From positions 20,403,110-20,467,109 of the forward strand of contig NC_134030.1 in NCBI RefSeq assembly GCF_964204645.1: a stretch of DNA of 64,000 bases, in the 5' to 3' direction. The DNA is from Tubulanus polymorphus. Its lineage: Eukaryota; Nemertea; Palaeonemertea; Tubulaniformes; Tubulanidae. Shown here piece after piece: positions 1 through 11,590 of the stretch. Position 1 is the first letter of the stretch, and each line of letters starts with the position of its first letter. The position numbers and the translations under genes were made by a program. The notes beneath the pieces are model-generated. The model did not search any database. It was not told the DNA's origin and saw only the letters and a list, made by a program, of their open reading frames with translations.

Positions 1-680
1 GATTTCTAACTCGGCCAAACATAAACTTACGTTCATTCTATGAAACGTAAATTGACGTAGGAATACTAGGGAAGATCTTTTTCACCCATTTCACGTGTCT
101 TGTTCGCATACGATAAAACGGCAGTCAACCGTTGCTTTTTATTCGAGGCCGATACTCGGGATTCGAACCTGCTTGTTCCGGGCCGTCCGGATAATGATTG
201 TAATAAGTCCGAGCTTATTTACAGATGTGCGAAAGGTGAAGAGAGGAACCCCGTGTAAGTGCAAGTCAAAAAAGGGTAAAGGTACATATTACTGGCTCGG
301 TAACCCTAAACCGGCGAATTGTTGTCCTAAGCCTTTCGGGGCTTGTTGTTATTAACACATGAGCTGTAGGGATGTGCAGATATTTAATAAACACGTCATA
401 TTTGTGACATTCAATGAGTTGAATAGAAACAGTCAACCTGTATGATTAAATACAACACATGCTCTGTGTTTGTTTCTTGTTTTCTTTTTGTCAACAATTG
501 AGGATGTGTGTCAGTCATTGCAAGCACTAACTTAAAAGGGTGCCCCGGGTTCGAATCCACTCAATTTCAGAGTTGTTCCAATGACAAATGGAGGGTAAAC
601 GGTCCGAGATGCTACGGGTCGTAACCCAGTCGCAGTGGTACTGCTCAATGACTCGGACGCTGAAGATTAAAAGTGACCCG
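1..680. repeat. Segmental duplication, copy 1 (toxin-like gene, 3' part)
   Basis: Nearly identical to about 6688-7358, an offset of 6687 bases. It contains the end of an intron, the last coding exon, the polyA signal (AATAAA at 386-391) and about 300 bases of 3' flank. Homology ends near 670, where copy 2 runs into a LINE tail. The window begins inside the duplicated intron, so the 5' half of this copy is outside. Confidence 0.9.
225..355 (+). CDS. Secreted six-cysteine peptide, copy 1 (last exon only)
   Basis: This is the last coding exon of a small secreted peptide gene; the signal-peptide exon lies before the window. A splice acceptor (TTTACAG) ends at 224 and the stop is at 353-355. The exon encodes a short propeptide ending in Lys-Arg, a likely furin-type cleavage site, and a 36-residue mature peptide with cysteine pattern CxC-x19-CC-x6-CC. 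CxC near the N-terminus and CC at the C-terminus recall the anemone type I/APETx toxin and defensin-like folds; that similarity is by pattern only. An AATAAA signal follows about 31 bases after the stop. The exon equals copy 2 (6912-7042) except for three bases in two adjacent codons, which change a Pro-Lys pair to His-Tyr. An antimicrobial peptide is equally possible. Confidence 0.8.
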
Positions 681-1055
681 GGTTCGAATCAAGAGTTCGG
701 ACACCAAGTTACTTCAAATGTTCTACACCTAGTGCAGTTTAATTCAAGACGAGTGAACACGATCAATTTGTATCTAATGAGTTTGACACAAGCCGGAACA
801 AACGATGCTACAAATATCAGACGCAATTAGCAGGTGACGATGGTCAAACTGGAAGTCCCGAGAACTGGAATGCAATCCATCATACGCAGTCGCTTACATT
901 CTGTATTACGTCACAAATATATTCATAAATAATGATACAAGTACTAATATCTATTCATAGTCCGTTACATAAAATAACTCAACTGATTTTAGAAATTCAA
1001 AATGATACAACAATTAGTTGTATCATCTTTTAATTAATTAATGGTGGGATAGGAA

Positions 1056-1070
1056 GGGAGGGAGGGAGGG
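1056..1070 (+). other. Potential G-quadruplex
   Basis: Four GGG runs are separated by single A residues, the tightest form of an intramolecular G-quadruplex motif on the plus strand. Confidence 0.6.
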
Positions 1071-1770
1071 AGAGTGCACGTTGACCGCGGCAAAGCATTC
1101 CAATGACACCGCAACAGCTCAAGAGCCTTAGAATAGTTGGCGGTTTATTGGTTCAAATGATTTAATTGCATTTAACAGTCAAGCACGGCCATCTGGAAGG
1201 TGTAAGAATAACGAGAACTGACGTCCCTAAGAAGGGCGTCCCTTTGATAAACGCGTGTTAATACTACAAAGAGTCTTTTTTTGTGGTAAATTTTGTTTGA
1301 TTTTTTGATTGAGTGCCCCTTACAGACCCACCACACCTGCCGGTAGCGAAACAGGGGGTTTGATTTTGAGATCAGAAATACAGATATAGTTGTGCGATCG
1401 GCGGTCGAGTTTACATAATTTTTTGTTTAAAAATCGAAGTACATAATTGGGAAATTCGGTTCCGGTTCATCCAAACAATCGTCCATTCAGTCTGAACCGG
1501 CAAGCGACTGATTGGGGTCAAGTTTTCTGGCTGCCTAATTTGATACATCGAAATTTTGGAAATAGTTATATTACAAGGTTGAAGATCATTTTGTCCATTT
1601 CTATATTTTTTTTGGTCGTTTTCGACGTGTAAATAGTCAGATAGTTAAGTTTTTTTCGGGTAGATGTTAATGCAGAAAGTCCTCTAAGTGTCTTTTTAAC
1701 CGATCTGACTTACTGACAAGTAATGGGGAAATCGGCAGTAGAACTACGTCACGCCACTCAGGATCTCACA

Positions 1771-1810
1771 CCTGACGATGATCTCCAGGGTGAGATCGAA
1801 ACGTTGTGTT
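1771..1810 (+). repeat. Dispersed conserved motif, copy 1
   Basis: The segment reads CCTGACGATGATCTCCAGGG followed by TGAGATCGAAACGTTGTGTT. Close relatives are at 48986-49022 (plus) and 60806-60836 (minus), and a weaker one at about 10826-10860. Motifs of the form GATGA...TCGAAACGT are common at retroelement ends in invertebrates; the parent element is not identified. Confidence 0.6.
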
Positions 1811-3045
1811 CTTTGAGTTGATCGATTGGATACATTTTCGATCTTTTAAAAATTTCTATAATCTGTACAATGAACTTTGGCTTTATTTGTCTGAAATGAA
1901 AAAAAAAAAAATCGAATACAACCTACTTCTGATTCGTTACCGATGATTAACCTAATTTACTTAAAAACATAAAATCAAGCTGTGACGAGGCGCCCGTCAC
2001 TAAGATTTCATCTAATTACATATTGTATACTCATCAGGGTCGGGAGATGATTTTTCTTGCAGTTTCAAGTAGGGAATACTGATGATCATTAGTTAGGACA
2101 TCGCACGCCATCTCTAATATCGAGAACTACTATGAACCGTCACTTGCTCAGAAGAGACGTCTTCTTCCAGTGTCGGGTGACTGAATGTCCTCACAAATCG
2201 AGTAAAACGAGCGCATAGTTACCAAAAACTGTGCCCAAGGAAATTAATAAGAGAATCATGAATACGTTTTATAGAATGTAAATCCTCTAGCTTTCTCTCC
2301 GACTGAGTCCAGCGCTACACGTATTTCTGGCCGACCTGCGCAGGCGTTGAGCTTAGAAGAGAAAAATAGATACCAACTAAATGAAACGAGGAGCATGCAC
2401 CGATTTTTGGCCTCTCCCACTAGAGGTAACCCTCACTGCTTTCCCGTTTTTGAAAGACTACTCGATGCCCTAAAACACTTCAACTCACCTCCAAGAAATC
2501 CGAGGCCACGGAATCCCATATCCACACGCTAAAATCCAGTCCTTCAGTGATAGTAAATCCGACACCACAAAAATAATTCGAAGAAGTCAATAATGTAATA
2601 TGTTTATGTATAAACACACCGTTTCCCGGGCTCGAATAACCAGATAGTTCGTCATTTCAAATAATCATTATCGAAAGCAAATAGCCAAATAGCCTACCCA
2701 CCCTATTTCAAAATTTTGGATGAAATAACTTTTTCAAAAATATATCCGTACGTATGTGGCCGACCGAGTACAATGCTCTCCATTCTCGTAAATATTGTTT
2801 TCTTTTAATCAAATCGTCGACATCATAGAAATATTTCATTACATCGGATGCCACCATTTGACTTTGGAAATGGTAAAGCTGGGTTGAAATATTGACGGTG
2901 ACCTTGGATTTTGATAATTACGGAATTCATGGACCGCCGTGCTATTTGCCAATTGCTTAAGTGGGAATTTGGTCCGGTAAAAACCGTTTACGACAACCTG
3001 CTCGTTGTCAGAAGATTTCTTTTCTGTAAAAAGAACACAAGAAAA

Positions 3046-4519
3046 TTAATTTAATAAATTATTTGACGCCTGCGAAAACAATGTACAATTTTTGGGATAA
3101 GCTAATGTGGAATTGCAAATTTGAAATCGAAGTTTTAAGAAATTAGAATAACAATGAGGAGAATCGAAAGAACATCTTTGTTCATCAGATTTCTTACATA
3201 AGTTTGTGAAATCAGTCGTGCAGTAGTTTTCACTATTACAGTGAACTGTAGGATTCACTGTAACATTCGGTGTTGAAAAATTCATTTTCTTCGAGGCTTC
3301 CGCTACAATCTACAACACCATCCCGATACAATAGAGAACTGATGCATTCACCTATGTTACAGAGAAACCCGTTGCAAAGTTGCGGACTGCATGCCCGCTC
3401 GTCGGAGCCGTCCTTACAGTTAACGATTTCATTACATCGGTACGATCTATCCACACATTGACCACTAGTACAGCGGAATTATTGGGGCAAACACGGTGGG
3501 TGTAAGCATGAGTTCTCATCGGAGATACGACACAATCTGGTTCAAAGTCGCAGAAACCACTTATCGATACAACCCGTCCATCTGAACAGTGGAACTGACT
3601 ATATAAGTTATACCCCGAACAATCGAGTTCATCTTCACCGTGTTGACAGTCGTTTCTGTTATCACATACGCGACGGTCGCTGATACATGGTCGATCGTTA
3701 CATTTAGTTAAACTGCCACGATTTACAACCGCTTATAGAATCCCACTCTTCACCAGTTACATTATGGGAACATAGCACGGAATGAACGTTGTTTGTCTGA
3801 TTATTCCACTGTTTTATCGACCATCTCAACGACTCGATAAAAGTGATTCCATCCCTTATCAAAACTGGTTCGATCACTTGAAACATTTTTCTAGCACCCA
3901 TAGTCAGTATAGCGCCATATTGGTGTTTAAAACTAAACTCGTCAATTAATGCTTTTATTTCATTTTCCACGTGGCGAGTTACAATACCTATTTCAGCGTG
4001 AAGGTCACGACACAATTCCGTAGCCCTTCAAATATCCAAACCTCGATTGTTGTTCCAATCTGTGAGAATTTGACAACACTTTTCGTCAAAACTTAAACAA
4101 CCTTTTTTTTACGAGTCGAGTTATTTGTTCTATTGGAATTTCGAACACTTCTATTTCCTGTGAAAGAATCGATATCGTCATGAGTATCAGTATTTTCTGT
4201 AATGCTCGTTGTATTTTGATTTTTAATTGCCGAAATTATCCACGCGTTCTGAATCGACGTCAATTCTATCCGATTCACAAATGAAAGTTGTTCGAGTCTC
4301 CTCGATTTGACACGGGAATCGAACCCAGTTCGCTGATCCTCGTGGATTATTCAGTATCATCGCCGTACACGGCATATTGACGTCATTTATCGGTTGTTTT
4401 CGTAGAGGAGATATCAATCCTCGAATAACTTCTGGTATCGTTTCGTTTATCATAGTAGGTTTAAACCACTCTGTGTAGCTCAATGGTTTCCCATCAGTCC
4501 ACGTGTAATAACCATCATT
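3046..4519 (-). pseudogene. C-type lectin / LDL-receptor-A domain gene, decayed
   Basis: Reading the minus strand from 4519 down, an exon starts after a good acceptor (TTTTTAAACAG) in phase 0. It encodes the second half of a C-type lectin domain: YYTWTDG, a YTEW segment, and a W...C...TFICES ending. A Thr/Asn/Ser-rich linker and a non-homologous segment (4015-3704) follow. Then come LDL-receptor class A repeats, including CISDRRVCDNRNDC...GEDELDC (about 3705-3620) and CVDRSYRC...CKDGSDERAC (about 3460-3400). The frame changes several times: after the lectin domain, before the first LDLa repeat, near 3520 where a single base is missing in an acidic DEN motif, and near 3285. There is also an in-frame TAA near 3480. 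The protein would have been secreted or cell-surface. Several independent breaks make a pseudogene the best reading, although assembly errors could mimic some. Confidence 0.7.
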
Positions 4520-4559
4520 CTGTTTAAAAATGAAATTCAGTTTCATTCATCGACCACAA

Positions 4560-6560
4560 AAATCTAAATTACGATTAACTTTAAAGACATTTTTGCTAAC
4601 TAAACAATCATTTAATAGTGCTTAGTATATACTCTTCTATTCAAGTTTCTCGTTTTGGCTTAATTTATTGTTGGATTTGTCGATGACGTCATATATAAAT
4701 GATGACATAACCACGTGCGTATACACCGTACCGGTACTCGCTTTTCGGTTAGAACGGTTGTGTAATATCCATTTCAACTTGACTTGAGTGTCACACGGAG
4801 AGTGACCAGAGGACTGAAATCCCTATTCGGAATAAAGGAACTGACAACTCCGAAGACTTGTTTTTTAAAATGAGATTTTATTCTATACACAAAACTGACA
4901 TATTTTTATACAGAAAACTGATGAAGTTCGGCGGGAAATGAAGAACCAATGAAACATTCCTTAGTGACCAAATTCATTAATTTACTGTGGTATTATGGAA
5001 AATGCCCATTAAACAATACAGTCTATTTCTCCTGTCTATTTCAGATTTCCCCTTTCAGTTTGTCATCATACATGTACGTGTTGCCAGGGTTCTTGTAACC
5101 TCATAACCATATGTTTTTTTACGCTTTATGCACCAGCAATTCCAAACCACAATACCAACGTGATGATATATATGTCTGGAATTGGATTGAAGCTGTTGGT
5201 TTTAAGATTGATATATGATTTAATCAGGGACGAGATCACACTAACCAGATTCAATGTACCGATTGCAAGCTGCGTACCACCAGAGTTAGCGCGGTGATTT
5301 GACTGTACGAGATTTAGCTTAGCTTAAACCTTATGGAATAAATCAACAAGGTTTATATTAGCGCTATACATTTCATTCATATGTAGCGGCATCCTTAGTC
5401 ACTGGATAGATAGGGAGGGCAGGGGGTGGGGGAAGGGGAGAATCGATCAATGGAACAACCAGGGCTATAATAAAACGGGCTGCTTGACTAATAATTACAT
5501 CATCTGAGCTTAGTATGTAGCAGCTCATGACTCTGGGTTGATCAAGCAGAATTTCAGGCTCATGCGGTCTCGATGCCATCAAGTTCGAATCCCTGCCACA
5601 GATGTCCTTTATCAAGTGCCATGGTTTTGGTTGGTGTGATAGCTTCGGTTGGCGAAGGAGGCAAAACATAGATGTGATTTCTTTTTTTTTCAGAAAATGG
5701 TATTCATCATCCTCGCTTGCCAGGGGTCCGGTATCGCTCCCGAACTCGCTTCCACCAGCCCCCTGGCCTCACGACGCGTGATTTCATTAATGGCGCTGTT
5801 GCGCATGACGTCATTTATCGATTTGCGAAATACTTCCTTGTTCAGTAAAACGTTCGCTGATTGGTCCATTAAACGGGAAACCAACAGAAGCCTAATGTTG
5901 TTTGTTACAGGCGCTGTGATTGGTACGAACGGATTCTGGTCGGCTAGTAACGACTACAACGACTCGTGAGGTTAAGGGGTTCGGGGAATGACTTTAACTT
6001 ATTGGGTTCGAATCCCTTGACGGGTGAAGATGGGTGTTTATAGGCCTGGCGCTTTTTCAAACCAACGCGCCGGACGTAAATTTGCTCGAGGCTTCCGACA
6101 AATGTCACTACCTCAAAATAGACATAAAGTGAAAGGTCTTATGTAGAAATCCACACCACCCGGTCCCAACAGGGTTAAGGGTTTGTATCACGTCGGGATC
6201 ATACCCCAACTGTAGTCATTATTCGAAATTGCGCGTGGAACTTGTATTTCAAACGCTGATAATATATCATATAACATCACACATTCATTTGATTACATAA
6301 GCCGCCATACTAAACCAGAGGTGGAAATTTAATAGATATTTATTATCAAAAGCCGCTAACATGTGCTACCAAAACGACTTCTATAAAGTGAGAACGATTT
6401 TGTTTACTATCGTGTCAACACACGTCAAACGAAGAACTCTGTTCGAGTGTATCCTCACTGGTAACGAGGTAAGTGAAGCTATAGACGACAAGCTCAAATA
6501 TTTCATTGCATAGTTACATGTAGATGTTACTCCGTAGATGTAACTCAGTAAATCTGATTG
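4560..6560. other. No gene recognised
   Basis: The short frames here (for example minus-strand 5669-5373 and 5884-5690) have no family I recognise. B-box-like GTTCGAATCCC pieces at about 5581 and 5986 may be remnants of tRNA-derived SINEs. A G-rich tract lies at 5413-5438. No exon of the neighbouring lectin gene was found here. Confidence 0.5.
5413..5438 (+). other. Potential G-quadruplex
   Basis: Successive runs GGG, GGG, GGGGG, GGGGG and GGGG are separated by one or two bases, enough for a quadruplex on the plus strand. Confidence 0.55.
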
Positions 6561-6576
6561 AATCATTTATTTCAGA

Positions 6577-7042
6577 ATGTTTACTAAAACTCTTTTCATC
6601 GCGTTGGCCTTGTTTATGGTCATCGGAGCCGTGGCGGCAACTGATGGTAGGTTTTAATAGTAAATCGATTCAATTGTTTAATTATGCATTTCTAACTCCG
6701 CAAAAAAATAAACTTACGTTCATTCTATGAAACGTAAATTGACGTAGGAAAACTAGGAAAGATCTTTTTCACCCATTTCTCGTGTCTTGTTCGCATACGA
6801 TAAAACGGCAGTCAACCGTTGCTTTTTACTCGAGGCCGATACTCGGGATTCGAACCTGCTTGTTCCCGGTCGTCCGGTTAATGATTGTAATAAGTCCGAG
6901 CTTATTTACAGATGTGCGAAAGGTGAAGAGAGGAACCCCGTGTAAGTGCAAGTCAAAAAAGGGTAAAGGTACATATTACTGGCTCGGTAACCCTAAACCG
7001 GCGAATTGTTGTCATTATCCTTTCGGGGCTTGTTGTTATTAA
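6577..7042 (+). CDS. Secreted six-cysteine peptide, copy 2 (complete, two exons)
   Basis: Exon 1 (6577-6646) encodes a 20-odd residue hydrophobic signal peptide after a Lys at position 4 and ends at a GTAGGT donor. Exon 2 (6912-7042) follows a TTTACAG acceptor. Joined in phase 1 they give a 66-residue prepropeptide: signal peptide, a short propeptide rich in Lys/Arg ending in KR, and a 36-residue mature peptide with CxC-x19-CC-x6-CC. The ATG was chosen because it begins the signal peptide; a further acceptor (TTATTTCAG) ends two bases before it, so a 5' UTR intron is likely. AATAAA lies at 7073-7078. The cysteine pattern resembles anemone-type channel toxins and defensin-like antimicrobial peptides; secretion is well supported, but target and activity are not. 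The copy at 225-355 differs in two adjacent mature-region codons. Confidence 0.85.
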
Positions 7043-7358
7043 CACAGGAGCTGGAGAGATGTGCAGATATTGAATAAAGACGTCATATTTGTGACATTCA
7101 ATGAGTTGAATAGAAACAGTCAACCTGTATGATTAAATACAACACATGCTCTGTGTTTGTTTCTTGTTTTCTTTTTGTCAACAATTGAGGATGTGTGTCA
7201 GTCATTGCAAGCACTCATTTAAAAGGGTGCCCCGGATTCGAATCCACTCAATTTCAGAGTTGTTCCAATGACAAATGGAGGGTAAACGGTCCGAGATGCT
7301 ACGGGTCGGAACCCAGTCGGAGTGGTACTGCTGAATGACGCGGATGCTGAAGATAAAA
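6688..7358. repeat. Segmental duplication, copy 2
   Basis: Matches positions 1-670 almost base for base, including the toxin-like intron, exon and 3' flank. The right edge stops where a LINE 3' fragment begins. Confidence 0.9.
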
Positions 7359-7360
7359 AG

Positions 7361-7667
7361 CTCCTACTTAACGGCAACATCTCCCTTTTCGACCTTCATA
7401 CCAACACTCAAATTCTACATAATGTTTCAAAATTTATTCTCAGTAACTACCAACAATTCCAACAATAGACTCCTACATATGTACAGTATCTGCTCTGTTA
7501 GCCTTTTCATATAAACCCAACCATCATGTAACATTTCTAAATTTATGTCTGGCTACGCCGAATTTGTAACTTGTAAATGTTTAACTTAACCCTTTTGCCT
7601 ATAATGTACTTGTAGCCTGGCACTGGTATTTATGTATATTAATATTCGGAATAAACATCTTTATAAC
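7361..7667 (+). mobile_element. LINE 3' fragment (ORF2 C-terminus and 3' UTR)
   Basis: An open frame from about 7361 to a TAG at about 7468 resembles the C-terminal tail of CR1/L2-type LINE ORF2 proteins (LLLNGNISLFDL, then a FIL segment and stop). It is followed by AT-rich UTR ending in GGAATAAACATC. The element lies between the duplicated toxin-like block and the CUB exon, and seems to have inserted into the CUB gene. Confidence 0.5.
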
Positions 7668-7835
7668 TTGGTAATTCGGTGAAACGATGTAACCGGACGT
7701 AGAATCGAGTGGGTACCAAGTGTTGTTACAAGACGAACTGACCGTCACAGAGTCAGACAGATCAGCGTGTGCGATGTTAACTCGCCAGACGATCAGCGAC
7801 GCTATAAACAGCGCTCTCAGTCGAGTGGGTACCAA
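7668..7835 (-). pseudogene. Signal-peptide-like plus CUB domain start, truncated exon
   Basis: The minus strand encodes a hydrophobic leader (ALFIASLIVW...AHA) followed by a cysteine and SGYIVSPNYQ, the conserved opening of a CUB domain. The rest of the domain is missing: the next bases belong to a LINE tail, and the only GT at the boundary (GTTATA) is a poor donor. No in-frame ATG precedes the leader; that region is instead a 23-26 bp copy (7818-7841) of a piece of the exon itself (7706-7728). It may have been the 5' exon of the decayed lectin/LDLa gene on the same strand at 3.0-4.5 kb, which is inference from order and orientation. Confidence 0.5.
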
Positions 7836-7841
7836 GTGTTG

Positions 7842-8538
7842 TTGAACATATAATCTACAACCGGAAGAGCAGAATCTCGGATCGATGATAATTTCCGACG
7901 TTGAAAAGTTGAAAAATCTTCAATACACGCATTTCGTACGTCAAATTAAAGTACATCATACCGTATCTTCGGTTACAGCGAATTTAATTCTAAGTTTCTT
8001 CCTCATCCAACGGCGCAAAATATAATCAGCATTTCATTCCAAAATTCACAAAATGTCGTTCAGGCTAGAATATTGTCTCGTGCCATTATCTGCTTAAGAA
8101 ACCGCGCTCAGATTTGGATTATGTTAAATTGAATTAAAGTGAATTCATTCAGTACAAAATAATGCGCTGTTTGTACCTCGTACGCGGTTCTCGGATGTTT
8201 CCATTCATTGTGTGAACTGCGCGGTTATATGGACCTTACAAATCACCGCTCCACTGACCACGTATACTAAACGCTGAGTGTGTCGGCTGATATCTGGTCA
8301 GACGGTGGTTGTTCGGTGTTAGGAGTGGTTCGCGTCGCTGTTAATTCAGTAGGATAAAACATAGGCCGTATTCGTGTAAGTTGATAATGTATTTCAGTTT
8401 GATTTACAAATCTACGCGTCGCGCATCCTTAAATAAAACATTTCGATTATTACTCCATTTACAAAAATGCTAAATTTCCTGAAATATAAGGACGCGGAAA
8501 ATGCTAAATTTGTTCCGACTTGTTCGGTTGACTAAATC
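7842..8538. other. No gene recognised
   Basis: AT-rich sequence without a supported exon. It is the 5' side of the truncated CUB exon and could hold its old promoter; no clear core element was seen. Confidence 0.5.
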
Positions 8539-8756
8539 TTGACTGAAATATTGAATCGATTCGAAACTCGGAGAACCTTCGTTTCTTACATTCATGTGTT
8601 TAGTCGCATACAAGTAGAGGTGCATTTCCGTGTTTTGAGTTCCATTTTCCGTGTTTTGGAGGCTTTGATATATTCCACTTTTTCGTTGTTTTTCTACACG
8701 TTCTGCTGGTTTATATTTTCCAGAAAGCCGTAATAACAGTGTGTAATCTATGATAG

Positions 8757-8844
8757 ATGTCTCAATATATCGACGCGAGTTGTTGCTACTTGGATCGTGG
8801 TCGCGTCGCCGACACGGCTTACACCAGAATGAATTGTACGAATT
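8757..8844 (+). CDS. Possible first coding exon of a small conserved protein
   Basis: The ATG opens a frame with CCYLDRGR...AYTRMNC and ends at a strong donor (GTAAGT at 8845). The inverted paralogue at 20175 on the minus strand encodes the same pattern (YLDRGR...AYTRMNC). The two differ by two indels of exactly three bases and several synonymous changes, which suggests selection on the protein. The next exon-like block is not conserved in frame between the copies, so the rest of the protein is unknown and one copy may be dead. No family recognised. Confidence 0.4.
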
Positions 8845-9547
8845 GTAAGTACGTATTGGTTGAATTCGGAGTTATTTGACCGTTTTATGCTCAATTGAGA
8901 AATATCATTTTTAATGAAAATAATGTTTAGAATAGCTACTTCTACATTGATTTAAACTAGCCAAAACTCGTGATCAATCTGGTCCAGTAATTTGTCATCA
9001 AATTCGGTCTGCATAATTCAAGATTACTGCATATACCGGTATATAAATATATTGAACATGGCTCTAAGTTTAATTTTCATAAACCGGGTTGACACCCTGT
9101 CTCAGGCATCAGGCCTTTACATAGATAATGATTCTTCTAAGTCGAATTAAAAATTTTCATGCGTTCAATTGTTGCTTTTTCAGTGACCAGCAGCCAAGCC
9201 TCACTTTCCTATCATCAGGATCTGATGGCTGCCAGTACTGTGAGGCTGACTAAACCAGCGTTAATTCCGGACCGTGCGAAATAATCCACGATGCTCCACA
9301 CAAAAATTGTCGGTGAGTAGATTTGCTGTTGTTTAAAACTGAATATAACAGTTTAAAATGTACATGAATCGAATCAAATTTTGATAGTGGTCGTTACATT
9401 TTTTTTCAGATAAGCTCTTCTTACCCAGGATCCGTTTGCCAAAGCCTGCTGCCGACAAAACACACAAATACCTAGTGGAGTTCCTCATCGTCAGAACATG
9501 ATTGCTGTTGATGATCGTCTATCTTCCATGGAAAAGATCGAAACAAT

Positions 9548-9755
9548 CCATAAAGCTGCACACTAAGATGAATTGGTGAGTAGACATTTTAACTGTTTGT
9601 TGTATCGGAAACTTAGGTCAGGCCGCGCTTAAGATCATTTATCAAACAGATCCATAAAGCTACACACTAAGATGAATTGGTGAGTAGACATTTTAACTGT
9701 TTGTTGTATCGGAAACTTAGGTCAGGTCGCGCTTAAGCTCATTTATCAAACAGAT
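9548..9755 (+). repeat. Tandem duplication, 2 x 104 bp
   Basis: Units at 9548-9651 and 9652-9755 differ at only a few bases. Each contains TGAATTGGTGAGTAGAC, a splice-donor-like site, so the duplication doubles the apparent exon end of repeat family copy A. Confidence 0.85.
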
Positions 9756-11590
9756 GGACCCACGTTACAGCAAACCCAGCTAAAATAGACTCCTAACTCT
9801 CCTCTCAACTCAAATTAATTTCCGATCAGTGATTTTTTGTTTTAAATGTTAATTGAAATGATAAAAATTTTACTGATATTCCCTTTCGATTGATCTAGAA
9901 ATTGTATTCGGGCTAAAGATGATAATTTAGATATGGAGGATTTGAGCTAAGATGATTTGTAACAGTTTTCAAAGCAAACTTCCGATTTATTCCGATCATT
10001 TGGATTATGAAATATTAATCGTAAAACCGATTTATAACCCGCTTATAACCGGTTCAATCGTCCGAGACATTTATACATTCTGTGTCATAGTTCAATAACA
10101 CGCTCAATCGTACATTCAATTCTGAACATATTTGAATTTAGTTCATAATCTGAAAACTTTTTACGGTAACAAAGTCATTCGTTGATAGTTTGAAAATTAT
10201 TTTCAAAAAATAAAGTTTTAATTTGCTTTCATCCATTATCTGGCGAAACACTTACATTTCATTCAAAAGTGTCCCGCCAGACCCGTCTGATCGTGAATGA
10301 AAATTGTCTTGAGGTTGAAATCAAACGTGTTCGTTCACATCTAAACTGACAATATCCAATTAAGCTGTATTTGGATTCGAACTCCCTGTAACTTCACGGC
10401 CGTCAACACGCGGATGTCAGTTGGTGGTATCCTGGCCTGAGTTTGGTGATTTTTGGGAGAGGCTCTGCCGATGCATCCAGACACGAGTTCAGAGTTCATA
10501 CAGAGCTCATTCCGACTTGTTCGGTTGACTTAAATCTTGACTGAAATATTGAATCGATTGGAAACTTGGAGAACCTTCGTTTCTCACATTTGAATTAAAT
10601 TAGACTAAATTTAAACTAAATTAGGGAGGCCCTGTTTATCAACGACCCTCTTTAAATCAAAAATTATTCCAAAACGGCTCATCCTTTATCTTGAATGTAT
10701 TCAAATAATTAGCTTGTAATTAAATACTTGGTTTGTAATTAGCCTAGAATTTAGCACTTGTAATTTTGTAACTTATGTTGTATATAAACCTGTAGTTTAA
10801 TCATTTGATTCACTTGTATTTCACCTGATGAGGGGGATATGATCTCGAAACGTTCGTGTCAATAAACTGTATTTACTCATTAGAAAATTACTATGTTTTT
10901 AGTGTTATCGCGTCTATGGTTATTCATACGAACATTTCGGTAGTATAGGAAGGGAGCTGGACTTGCTATCAAATGATTTTGAAGATTAGTTTTCCTAATC
11001 TCCTGTTGAAATTTGAATTCAAGTGAATGTAAGTCATCTCCCCCTAGGAAACCGCCTACAGCGCGACTTAACTCCTTGCAAATTTTAGATAAAAGCGCAA
11101 TAGAGCTGATAAAATAGTTATGTTCTACAGTCGTTACGGTGACTAGACAATCATTGTATAGGCTTATATCGCCTTACAAACGACAGGTCAAGGACGATTG
11201 ACCAGGTTATATCTGATATAATTTCTCTGGTCATATGAAAAAATCGGGTTTGACTTTTCTCGTAATGGCTTCTTATTGTAATGATGTCATGAAATGTACA
11301 GATCCGGGTTGGGGGATTGTGATTGCTAAAAAGGTGGTTCTAAACAACGCAATAGATGTCGCTTCCGCTAATTTACATTTGTTGTATAGTTTTCTCAGGA
11401 GACCTGCGAGGTTAACTCGGTGCGCGGGCACAGGGTGGCACACCGGTCGACCAGCCATTCCAACTACAATTTATTTCCGATTGTAATTTGCTAACCGAAT
11501 CCCGTGAAAACCACTTAGATGTAAACACCTTTTGGAACTTAGATGTGTAAAAAATCTAAATTTAAATTTGGCTAAATTCATCAAAATAGG
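9756..11590. other. No gene recognised
   Basis: Contains a second copy of the 85-bp segment at 10508-10592 and a LINE-like end with CACCTGATGAGGGGG...TCGAAACGTTCG and AATAAA at 10826-10870. The overlapping frames at 11235-11486 have no recognisable domain. Confidence 0.5.

Larger units (their letters stand above)
680..3040. other. No gene recognised
   Basis: Only short open frames without recognisable domains are present. The stretch holds a GGGA tract at 1056-1070 and one copy of a dispersed motif at 1771-1810, described separately. Pieces resembling a tRNA B box (GGTTCGAATCC-like, near 548 and 681) have no partner A box or T stem, so no tRNA is called. Confidence 0.6.
8539..9755 (+). repeat. 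Low-copy repeat family, copy A
   Basis: Paralogous in inverted orientation to about 19070-20960 (copy B) and more distantly to copies C and D. The shared order is: a segment ending in AATCTATGATAG, a short coding-like exon at 8757, an exon-like block with CAGGATCTGATGGCTGCC (about 9215), and donor-like GTGAGTAG sequences at 9312, 9579 and 9683. These sites suggest a spliced transcript. About 85 bases at 8515-8600 recur at 10508-10592. Confidence 0.7.

Noticed and set aside
150-172. tRNA gene (GGATTCGAACC, reverse B box) and similar pieces at 548, 681, 5581, 5986, 13200, 15176, 47702
   Set aside because: No matching A box, T stem or acceptor stem; at best SINE debris.
5373-5969. Genes on either strand around the AGLVEASSG frame
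   Set aside because: Overlapping frames in simple or repetitive sequence without recognisable domains or splice signals.
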